Below are positions 31,315 through 38,238 of a stretch of 39,701 nucleotides of DNA, one piece after another; the stretch's first letter is position 1; each line of letters opens with the position of its first letter. Under the pieces are notes generated by a model. That model was not told the DNA's origin and searched no databases. It worked only from the letters and a program-made list of their open reading frames with translations. A program made the translations under genes and the position numbers. This stretch comes from Eubacteriales bacterium. Lineage in GTDB: Bacteria > Bacillota > Clostridia > Christensenellales > Aristaeellaceae. Location of the stretch: positions 1 through 39,701 of the forward strand of contig JAJFVI010000032.1 in assembly GCA_021371895.1 (NCBI GenBank), read 5' to 3'.

Positions 31315-32442
31315 TTATTGGTAAAAGTCGTGCAGTGCGCGCAAAACCGCGGTGCAGTCTTCCTCGCTCAGGCCGTAGTACATCGGCAGACGCAGCAGGC
31401 GTTCGCTCTCGCGCGTCGTGTAGCGATCTTCCCCGTGGAAGCGGCCGTATTTGCGCCCTGCGACCGCCGAATGCAGGGGGATGTAGTGAAACACCGCCAT
31501 AATATCCCGGCCTTTCAGGAACGCCGTGAGCGCCGTGCGCTCCGTGATGTCCGCGCATTTAATGTAATACATATGGGCGTTGTGCTCGCAGCCGTCGGGA
31601 ACCGCAGGCAGTTCCAGCTTTCCCGCCGTTTGCAGATCCTTAAGTCCCGCGTGATACTGGTTCCAGCGCGCCATGCGCCAGGCGGTCATCTGTTCGTGGT
31701 TTTCCAATTGACAAAGCAGATAGGCCGCGTTGATCTCGCTTTGCAGGATGGATGAACCCAAATCCACCCACGTATACTTATCCACCTGCCCGCGGTAAAA
31801 GCGGCTGCGGTCGGTGCCTTTTTCACGCACGACCTCGGCGCGCTCCACAAAGCGCGGGTCGTTGAGCAGCGCCGCTCCGCCCTCGCCCATGCTGAAATTC
31901 TTGGTTTCGTGGAAGCTGTAACAGCCGATGTCGCCCAGCGCGCCGGCCGCCTTGCCCTTCCAGCGGGCGTCCACGGCCTGCGCCGCGTCCTCCACCACGA
32001 GCATACCGCGCTCCCGGGCCATGGCGTTGATGGCGTCCATATCGCAGCAGATGCCGGCGTAATGCATCGGCACGATAACCTTCGTACGTTCGGTAATCGC
32101 CTCGCGGATGCGCTCCGGGTCGATATTCATGGTATCGGGGCGGATATCCGCAAACACAAGGGTAGCGCCACGCAACGCAAACGCGTTGGCGGTGCTGGAA
32201 AATGTGAACGACGGTAAAATCACCTCGTCGCCCGCCCCCACGTCGCACAGGATGGCGGCCAGTTCCAGCGCGCTGGTGCCGGAGGTGGTCAGCAGCGCCT
32301 TCCTGGTGCCGGTCATCTGTTCCAGCTGTTCGTGGCAGCGGCGGGTAAACGGCCCGTCGCCACAGATTTTATGATTATGGATGGCTTGTAAAACGTATTC
32401 GTCTTCCTGACCAAAATACGGGGGAACATTAAAGGGAATCAT
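31315..32442 (-). CDS. rffA: dTDP-4-amino-4,6-dideoxygalactose transaminase (RffA/WecE-like)
   Basis: A 375-residue PLP-dependent DegT/DnrJ/EryC1 aminotransferase. It would convert dTDP-4-keto-6-deoxyglucose to dTDP-4-amino-4,6-dideoxygalactose, a building block of surface polysaccharides. MIPFNVPPYFGQEDEYVLQA at the start and ALLTTSGTSALELAA are typical of RffA. VVEDAAQAVDA holds the Asp that contacts the PLP ring nitrogen, and YSFHETKNFSMGEGGA holds the Schiff-base Lys. GGAG before the ATG at 32442 supports the start. It has its own promoter (32493-32521), separate from the ATP-grasp genes upstream. No other nucleotide-sugar gene is in the window, so the substrate must be supplied from elsewhere in the genome. 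Confidence 0.92.
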   Translation of the reverse strand: MIPFNVPPYFGQEDEYVLQAIHNHKICGDGPFTRRCHEQLEQMTGTRKALLTTSGTSALELAAILCDVGAGDEVILPSFTFSSTANAFALRGATLVFADIRPDTMNIDPERIREAITERTKVIVPMHYAGICCDMDAINAMARERGMLVVEDAAQAVDARWKGKAAGALGDIGCYSFHETKNFSMGEGGAALLNDPRFVERAEVVREKGTDRSRFYRGQVDKYTWVDLGSSILQSEINAAYLLCQLENHEQMTAWRMARWNQYHAGLKDLQTAGKLELPAVPDGCEHNAHMYYIKCADITERTALTAFLKGRDIMAVFHYIPLHSAVAGRKYGRFHGEDRYTTRESERLLRLPMYYGLSEEDCTAVLRALHDFYQ

Positions 32443-32492
32443 GTCGACCGCTCCGTTTCCTGCCGCGGGCGGGCCGCGACCGATTACCTTGG

Positions 32493-32521
32493 AGTATATC
32501 ACAAACCCACGCGGTTGTCAT
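32493..32521 (-). promoter_or_regulatory. Promoter of the aminotransferase gene
   Basis: -35 ATGACA (32516-32521, one mismatch) and -10 TATACT (32493-32498), 17 bp apart, on the minus strand. Confidence 0.7.
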
Positions 32522-32602
32522 GAATCGCGGGCAGCGCCGTGCCCTCCCTGTTCGTACGCGTCACCGCTTCGTCCCACGCACAGGCGGGGAGGATCGTTCC
32601 GC

Positions 32603-33460
32603 CTATACGCGCGAACGAATCGCGTCCAGATACAGCCCGGCAATATCCAGTTTGCTTACCTGGTAGAGCATCCGGCTGCCCACCACGTCCTCTACCTCGC
32701 TGAGTACCGGCTCTCCCTGATCGTAGAGCATATCCACCCCCGCCAGGCACAGCGGCGCGCCGGCCTGCGCAAAGCGGTTGATCACGCTTTGCGCCAGCGT
32801 CTGCTCCTGCGGGGTCAGGGTATGGAGTTCCACGTCGCCACCGCGTTTGAAATTGCTGATGATCCCCTGCCGCGCCGTACGCAGCACACCCGCGGCGATC
32901 TCGCCGAAAAGCACGTAAACCCGCAGGTCCTTCCCCGCGTCGCCGGCAATCTTCTGCTGCACGATGTCCCCAGGCAGAATCTGATCCACGGCCTCCCGCC
33001 ATTCGTACTCGTTGTTCACCTGCCGCACGTTTTCCCCGCCGTGCCCGCGCGCGGGCTTGACCACCAGCGGAAAATCGCCTTCATCGGGGGCGACGGCGTA
33101 GCGGTGGCTGATAAATCTGGTTTCCAGCATCGGGATGCCCGCGAGAAACTGCTGCGTGCGTCGCTTGTCGTTACAGATGCCGCACACGCGCGCGCCGTTG
33201 AACACCGGCACGCCCATCGCCTCGAACTGTGCGCTGGTCAACTCGTCCCGCTGGCGGGAAATCACAAAATCCGGCAAAATTTCGCGTCCGCTTCGGCGCA
33301 GGCTCAGCTCGCCGCCTGCGCGTACCCCCAGCGCAAGCTCGCTCACGCGCACCGTTTGGATGTCCAGCGCGCGCTGCTTCCCTTCGCGCTCGATATACTC
33401 CGCAAACTCGCGGTTTTGCGCCAGATCGCTCTCTTCGTATAATAACCATCCCGTTTTCAT
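32603..33460 (-). CDS. ATP-grasp ligase, RimK family (second of a pair)
   Basis: A 285-residue ATP-grasp protein of the RimK type, which joins a carboxylate to an amine with ATP. After an N-terminal pre-ATP-grasp domain, ICNDKRRTQQFLAGIPMLET marks the start of the grasp fold. FPLVVKPARGHGGENVRQV is the ATP-binding loop with its Lys, DLRVYVLFGEIAAGVLRTAR is the central block and GEPVLSEVEDVVGSRML the metal-binding end, where an Asp (EVED) stands in place of the more usual EVN. The start at 33460 overlaps the preceding gene's stop as ATGA and has GGAGGC upstream. Only about a fifth to a quarter of the sequence resembles its neighbour, so the two are distinct partners, perhaps a heteromer or two successive steps. 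Confidence 0.85.
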   Translation of the reverse strand: MKTGWLLYEESDLAQNREFAEYIEREGKQRALDIQTVRVSELALGVRAGGELSLRRSGREILPDFVISRQRDELTSAQFEAMGVPVFNGARVCGICNDKRRTQQFLAGIPMLETRFISHRYAVAPDEGDFPLVVKPARGHGGENVRQVNNEYEWREAVDQILPGDIVQQKIAGDAGKDLRVYVLFGEIAAGVLRTARQGIISNFKRGGDVELHTLTPQEQTLAQSVINRFAQAGAPLCLAGVDMLYDQGEPVLSEVEDVVGSRMLYQVSKLDIAGLYLDAIRSRV

Positions 33461-34338
33461 CGGCCCGCCTCCAGACGGTCGGCGATCTCGCCCAGCAGCT
33501 CGGTCGCCATGTTGACGCCCGTACAATCCAACGTCGTTTTGAAATGCGCGTTGCTGTTGACCTCGCACAGTAGCGGCCCTTCCTTGCCAAATAGCACATC
33601 CACACCCGCAAACGTAAGCCCCAGTTCCTTCGCAGCGCGAAGGGCGAGCGCCGCTTCCGCAGGCGTGGCTTCGTAAGGTTTCATGGAACCGCCCAGCGTA
33701 AGGTTGCTGCGGAAATCGCCGTTGGTGCTTTTACGCAGTGTGCTGGCGGCCACGCGCCCGCCCACGACGTTGATGCGGGTATCCCGTCCGTAGCTTTCCG
33801 CTACCAGCTGCTGAAAGAGCATCGGCGTGCCCGCCAGGGCAACCACCTTGGCCCGGAGAGATTCCAGATCGTCCAAAAGATACACTTGCTGGCCAAAGGA
33901 GCCGAAACATTCCTTGAGCACCAGCGGAAGGCCCAGCTGCCGCGCCGCCTCGTCCACAAAGCCGGTTTCAGGGTAACCGACGGAGGGAAAGGTTTTCGGC
34001 GCCAGAATCGTATACGGCATCGGCAGCCCCACACGCTTGAGCGCAAGGTAGGTAAGCGCCTTATCGTCGCAGTACAGGATGCTCTGCGCGCTGTTGAACA
34101 CCGGCAGGCCGCGCTGTTCCAGCTGCGTGGCCAAGGCCACGTCCTTATCCCAGAAGAGCACGAAATCGTATGTTTCCGGCGTAAAGGCGGGCGTATCCAC
34201 TACGGTGCATAGCTCCGCGTTGGTACGTACGGAAAACTCCATCCCGCGCTGCTGGGCGGAATGAAGCAATAAGGTATAAAGCTCACTGAATTTGGAGGAA
34301 TGCAGAAAAGCATTGACAACCATCAAACCATGCGGCAT
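33457..34338 (-). CDS. ATP-grasp ligase, RimK family (first of a pair)
   Basis: A 293-residue RimK-like ATP-grasp enzyme. The N-terminal part (MPHGLMVVNAFLHSSKFSEL) is a Rossmann-like pre-grasp domain; ILYCDDKALTYLALKRVGLP begins the grasp fold; LPLVLKECFGSFGQQVYLL binds ATP; GRDTRINVVGGRVAASTLRK and LLCEVNSNAHFKT are the metal and substrate blocks with a canonical EVNSN. Family members add Glu or other amino acids to proteins, cofactors or peptides; the acceptor here is unknown. The ATG at 34338 is preceded by AGGGAG; the frame is open further upstream but without a site. Its stop overlaps the second ligase gene (ATGA), so the pair is translated together. Confidence 0.87.
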   Translation of the reverse strand: MPHGLMVVNAFLHSSKFSELYTLLLHSAQQRGMEFSVRTNAELCTVVDTPAFTPETYDFVLFWDKDVALATQLEQRGLPVFNSAQSILYCDDKALTYLALKRVGLPMPYTILAPKTFPSVGYPETGFVDEAARQLGLPLVLKECFGSFGQQVYLLDDLESLRAKVVALAGTPMLFQQLVAESYGRDTRINVVGGRVAASTLRKSTNGDFRSNLTLGGSMKPYEATPAEAALALRAAKELGLTFAGVDVLFGKEGPLLCEVNSNAHFKTTLDCTGVNMATELLGEIADRLEAGR

Positions 34339-34560
34339 GGCGTCGGCTCCCTTCCGGGGCGCAGCGTCCGCGTAAAGGCGCGGTTTCGCCCCCGCCCGGT
34401 TAACCTGTTTCAAGTCTTTCATACACGGGAGCGTGCCGGTGATTCTGGCCTTGACCAAGGAGCGGAATCGAAGGTGCAGCCGTGCCTGCGCCGTAATTTC
34501 ACAACGATGCCTGAGCGTAAAAGCGCCGCAAGTTCAATGTGATATGGGTCTGCAATCGTA

Positions 34561-35220
34561 TTACAGCGCAATCTCCGTGGGCTGGCTGTTGAGGTGTAGA
34601 ATAATCTCGTAAAGAGCGTCCAGCACGTGCGGGAAACAATATTCGTCATAGCCGCTCATCAAAAGCCGGGTGCTGATCTCCAATTGAATCGCCGGCACGC
34701 GGCAGCGCGCCGCAACCGTGGCGCTGACGCTGTTGGGGTCAATGGCCGCATAAGGCTTGTCCACGGTGATGCGCTTCACGCCATGCCGGTGAAAAATCTC
34801 GGTGATGATCTCGACAATGTCCGTTTGCCCCATCAGGTTTCGCCCCAGCCCGGTGCCTATGCACACGTCCATGTCACGTTCGGGCTTCATCTGGTGCAGA
34901 TCCACCACAAAGCGGATGTCGTGCTGCTTTACGTAGCGGCAAAGGGCATCGCGGTAATCGCTTACGGGGTCGTGGTTGGCGTCGTCGCGCAGGTGGCGGG
35001 TTTTATAAATTACGGGGCAGCCGATACGTTCGTGCAAAAGACGACAAAGCATCCCCGTAAACCGCTCCGCGCATTTCACGGAGCCGTTTCTCGTTTGTAG
35101 CATCGCATGAGGCGCGCTGAGCATCGTATCCCCGGTTCCTTCCAACAGTTCGTAGCTGCAATAGTGTTCTTCGTCGGTAAAGTAAGCCAGAGCCCGGTCG
35201 ATCTGTTGTTCGGTGGTCAC
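34561..35220 (-). CDS. N-formylglutamate amidohydrolase-like protein
   Basis: A 219-residue zinc hydrolase of the N-formylglutamate amidohydrolase (FGase) superfamily, related to carboxypeptidase-like amidases. Visible motifs are MLSAPHAMLQTRNGS (first metal ligand), TRHLRDDANHDPVSDYRD and FVVDLHQMKPERDMDVCIGT (DLH with second metal ligand), with a late Glu in PAIQLEIS. The start is a GTG at 35220, set by AGGAGG at 35229-35234; an in-frame ATG at 35247 lacks one. It lies 222 bp upstream of the ATP-grasp pair on the same strand. FGase-like hydrolases next to ATP-grasp ligases were noted in surveys of amidoligase gene neighbourhoods, where they probably trim or recycle amide-linked products. 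No histidine degradation genes are near. Confidence 0.82.
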   Translation of the reverse strand: MTTEQQIDRALAYFTDEEHYCSYELLEGTGDTMLSAPHAMLQTRNGSVKCAERFTGMLCRLLHERIGCPVIYKTRHLRDDANHDPVSDYRDALCRYVKQHDIRFVVDLHQMKPERDMDVCIGTGLGRNLMGQTDIVEIITEIFHRHGVKRITVDKPYAAIDPNSVSATVAARCRVPAIQLEISTRLLMSGYDEYCFPHVLDALYEIILHLNSQPTEIAL

Positions 35221-35352
35221 AGGGGCTACCTCCTTGGTATATTCCATGGTACGCCGGCCGCAAGGCTTTTCAGGGCCGCGTGTCATTCAAACCGGCGAGC
35301 CTAAATATTACCACTCGTATGTTCGTTTGTCAACCGAAGGCTTCTGCGGCAC

Positions 35353-35901
35353 TTATGCCTCCGTATCCGTTTTATCGCCGGGAAAACCGTTGAACCACGC
35401 GCGCTGCGCAAAGGGCTTTTTCGGCACGCGCTTCACCGTTTCCGCTGCGCGCCCGACCGGCAGGTAGCAAACCAGTTCGTACTCCGCGGGCACGCCCAAC
35501 AGATCGGCCATTTTTCGGCCCAGACGATCCTTGTCCGTAATCTGCCCTTCCACCCAGCAACTTTCGTACCCCAGCGCCATGATCGCCAGCAGCATGTTTT
35601 GGATGGCGGCCGCGTAATCCTGCACATAAAAACTGCGGTCGCGGTAGGCAATGATTTTGCGCGTCAGCACGCAGATCATGGCGGGCGCGCTTTCGCTCAC
35701 GCCGGACACGAGTATCTTGCACAGTCTGGCCAGCACTGCCGGATCATCCACGGCAATGAGGCTCACGGTCTGCTTGTTGCAGCCGGAGGGAGCGGCCAGC
35801 CCCGCTTTCAGAATTTGCTCCAGATCGGCGCGGGGAACGGGCGCAGGCAGATACGCGCCCCGATAACTGGCTCTTTGCATGATACTGTCTAAAACATTCA
35901 T
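35353..35901 (-). CDS. Nitroreductase family flavoprotein
   Basis: A 182-residue FMN-dependent oxidoreductase of the nitroreductase family. The N-terminal SIMQRASYRGAYLPAPVPRAD corresponds to the usual RRSxR FMN-contact segment, AGLAAPSGCNKQTVSLIAVD to the second FMN block, and DYAAAIQNMLLAIMALGYES and VCYLPVGRAAET to the dimer and C-terminal FMN blocks. The natural substrate is not evident. The ATG at 35901 has GGAGG six bases upstream; a TTG two codons earlier is less likely. The 132-bp gap to the FGase-like gene has no obvious terminator, so the genes may be co-transcribed. Confidence 0.88.
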   Translation of the reverse strand: MNVLDSIMQRASYRGAYLPAPVPRADLEQILKAGLAAPSGCNKQTVSLIAVDDPAVLARLCKILVSGVSESAPAMICVLTRKIIAYRDRSFYVQDYAAAIQNMLLAIMALGYESCWVEGQITDKDRLGRKMADLLGVPAEYELVCYLPVGRAAETVKRVPKKPFAQRAWFNGFPGDKTDTEA

Positions 35902-35932
35902 AGGCAACCTCCATTTCGTTCCGGGTTTCGCC

Positions 35933-35976
35933 GGAGCGCACTTTCGTAATGCTCGCTCCCGTTTTTCTTAATTATA
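35933..35976 (-). promoter_or_regulatory. -10 box and leader hairpin of the nitroreductase gene
   Basis: TATAAT on the minus strand at 35971-35976, followed in the transcribed leader by GGAGCG/CGCTCC (35933-35938 with 35954-35959), a 6-bp stem with a 15-nt loop. No good -35 box is seen. Confidence 0.45.
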
Positions 35977-36064
35977 CTCCAACCTCCGCCTGGGGAACAG
36001 GCCGGATTAAAAAGATCATCGCGTCACCGTCGCGCTGCGGCGTAAAATCATCCCCGATTACGCA

Positions 36065-36093
36065 TTGAAAAAAACATCCTTTTCGTCTACGAT
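36065..36093 (+). promoter_or_regulatory. Promoter of the glycosidase operon
   Basis: -35 TTGAAA (36065-36070) and -10 TACGAT (36088-36093), 17 bp apart, about 90 bp before the GH42 gene. No operator or catabolite-control site was recognised. Confidence 0.55.
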
Positions 36094-36183
36094 TATGCAC
36101 ATGAACAAAAGCCGCGTCTGATCAACCCGCAGGGCAAACGCAAAGGCGCGCGACAAATACGCATAGCGAGGAGCGCACGCATT

Positions 36184-38226
36184 ATGGCACAGTATCCCCC
36201 CATCATGAAGGGCATGCCCGTACTGCTGCACGGCGGCGACTATAACCCGGAGCAATGGCTGAAGCAGAAAGATACTATATGGAAAGAAGATATGGCGTTC
36301 GCCAAAAAGGCCGGTATCAATACCCTTTCCATCGGCATCTTTTCGTGGGCGCATCTGGAGCCGCAGGAAGGCTGTTATACCTTCGAATGGATGGACGAAG
36401 TGATGGATATGCTGCATGCGAACGGCATCAAAGCCATCCTCGCCACACCCAGCGGCGCACGGCCCCCCTGGCTGGCGGAAAAGTATCCCGAGGTGCTCCG
36501 CGTCAATAACCTCCGCCAGAAAATGCTGTACGGCGGGCGGCACAACCATTGCCTCTCCTCCCCCGTTTACCGGGAAAAGGTCGCCCAGATCAATGAAAAA
36601 CTGGCGCAGCGCTACGGCAAGCACCCGGCGCTGGGCATGTGGCATATTTCCAACGAATACGGCGGGGAATGCCATTGCCCCCTGTGCCAGCAGGAGTTTC
36701 AGGATTGGCTCAAAGATCGCTACGGCACCATCGAAGCGCTCAACGAAGCCTGGTGGAACCAGTTCTGGGCGCACCGCTATAACAACTTCAGGCAAATCGA
36801 AAGCCCCACCTCGCCCGATTGGCTCGGCGAAAACGAGAACCATGGACTCAAACTCTCCTGGAGGCGCTTTACCAGTTGGCACCATTGTGATTTTTACGTG
36901 CACGAGATTGAACCCCTCAAGCGCATCACCCCGGAAATTCCCTGCACCACCAACCTGATGTCCACCTACCCGGCGATTGATTATTTCGCCCTGGGCCGCC
37001 TGTTGGATCGCTCCAGCTGGGATAACTACCCTGCGTGGACGGGTACCGAAGCGGACGCGGAAGTATGCACGGATACGGCTTTCAAGCACGATCTGATGCG
37101 CGGCGTGGGTGACAACAAGCCCTTTATGATGATGGAATCCAGCCCCTCGGCGGTCAACTGGCAGCCGATCAACGGCCTCCGGCGGCCGGGTACAATACTG
37201 CTGCAAGGCCTGCAAGCCGTCGCCCACGGTTCGGACACGGTACAGTATTTTCAGTTCCGCAAGAGCCGCGGCAACTTTGAAAAATTCCACGGCGCGCTGA
37301 TCGACCACACAGGCCGCAGCGACACCCGCGTGTTTCAGGAAGTATGCGCCGTTGGCGAAGCGCTGAAAACCATCGCCTCCGTGGCGGGCAGCAGTGCTGA
37401 AAACAAGGTCGCCCTCCTGTACGACTGGGAAAACCGCTGGGCGCTGGATGACGCGCGCTTTGTAACCCCCCAGAAGGGGTACGAGCAAACGGTGATCGCG
37501 CACCACAGCGCGCTGATGGCCGCTGGCCTTGGTGTGGACGTGGTGGATGAAACCTGCGCACTCAACGGCTACCGGCTGGTGGTTGCCCCCATGTGCTACA
37601 TGTTGCGCAACGGTTTTCCCGATCAGGTGAAGACGTTCGTGGGCGCGGGCGGCACGCTCGTACTTACCTATATCTCCGGCTACGTCAACCAGGACGATCT
37701 CTGTTTCCTGGACGGCTTCCCCGGCCCGCTCCGGGAGGTCGCGGGCGTGTGGGCCGAGGAAGTGGACGCCCGTCCCCCGCAGCTGACCAACTCCTTTGCG
37801 TACGAAGGGAAAACCTACTTATGCCGGGAGTATTTCGAGCTGATCCACGCGCAGACCGCCGAGGTGCTTTCCGTTTACCAGAGCGATTTCTACGCGGGGA
37901 TGCCGGTCGTAACAAAAAATGAATATGGCAAGGGCTGCTGCTATTACGTGGCGGCGCGCACAGGCACGGACTTCCTTACGGCTCTCTACCGCACGCTCAC
38001 GCGCGAACAGGGGCTGGAACCCATCGTGCCGGGTTTGCCGCAGGGTGCGGGCGCGACCCTGCGCGTGGGCGCGGATGGCCTGGAATATCGGTTTGTGATG
38101 AACTATCTGCCCGAAGAAACGCGCGTGAACGTAGGCCCCCCGCAGCGCGACCTGCTTACGTGCCATACAGTTGCAGGTGAAACAGTTATACCGCCCCGCG
38201 GCGTGCTGGTGCTGGTGAAGGAATAA
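36184..38226 (+). CDS. GH42 beta-galactosidase
   Basis: A 680-residue glycoside hydrolase of family 42, which releases terminal beta-galactose from small oligosaccharides or pectin/arabinogalactan side chains. The TIM barrel begins LLHGGDYNPEQWLKQKDTIW; the acid/base is Glu158 in WHISNEYGGEC and the nucleophile is Glu318 in FMMMESSPSAVNWQP. Cys123, Cys163, Cys165 and Cys168 (the last three in ECHCPLC) form the zinc site of many GH42 enzymes. A trimerisation domain (VALLYDWENRWALDD onward) and a small beta domain complete the family layout. There is no signal peptide, so it acts on imported sugars. GAGGAGCG lies before the ATG. The GH31 gene follows 12 bp later. Confidence 0.95.
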   Translation: MAQYPPIMKGMPVLLHGGDYNPEQWLKQKDTIWKEDMAFAKKAGINTLSIGIFSWAHLEPQEGCYTFEWMDEVMDMLHANGIKAILATPSGARPPWLAEKYPEVLRVNNLRQKMLYGGRHNHCLSSPVYREKVAQINEKLAQRYGKHPALGMWHISNEYGGECHCPLCQQEFQDWLKDRYGTIEALNEAWWNQFWAHRYNNFRQIESPTSPDWLGENENHGLKLSWRRFTSWHHCDFYVHEIEPLKRITPEIPCTTNLMSTYPAIDYFALGRLLDRSSWDNYPAWTGTEADAEVCTDTAFKHDLMRGVGDNKPFMMMESSPSAVNWQPINGLRRPGTILLQGLQAVAHGSDTVQYFQFRKSRGNFEKFHGALIDHTGRSDTRVFQEVCAVGEALKTIASVAGSSAENKVALLYDWENRWALDDARFVTPQKGYEQTVIAHHSALMAAGLGVDVVDETCALNGYRLVVAPMCYMLRNGFPDQVKTFVGAGGTLVLTYISGYVNQDDLCFLDGFPGPLREVAGVWAEEVDARPPQLTNSFAYEGKTYLCREYFELIHAQTAEVLSVYQSDFYAGMPVVTKNEYGKGCCYYVAARTGTDFLTALYRTLTREQGLEPIVPGLPQGAGATLRVGADGLEYRFVMNYLPEETRVNVGPPQRDLLTCHTVAGETVIPPRGVLVLVKE

Positions 38227-38238
38227 GGAGGAGCGTAT

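Noticed and set aside
34339-34560. Small gene between the FGase-like and ATP-grasp genes
   Set aside because: Frames here lack ribosome binding sites and give Arg/Pro-rich sequence; the spacer is best treated as noncoding or as leader of the ligase genes.
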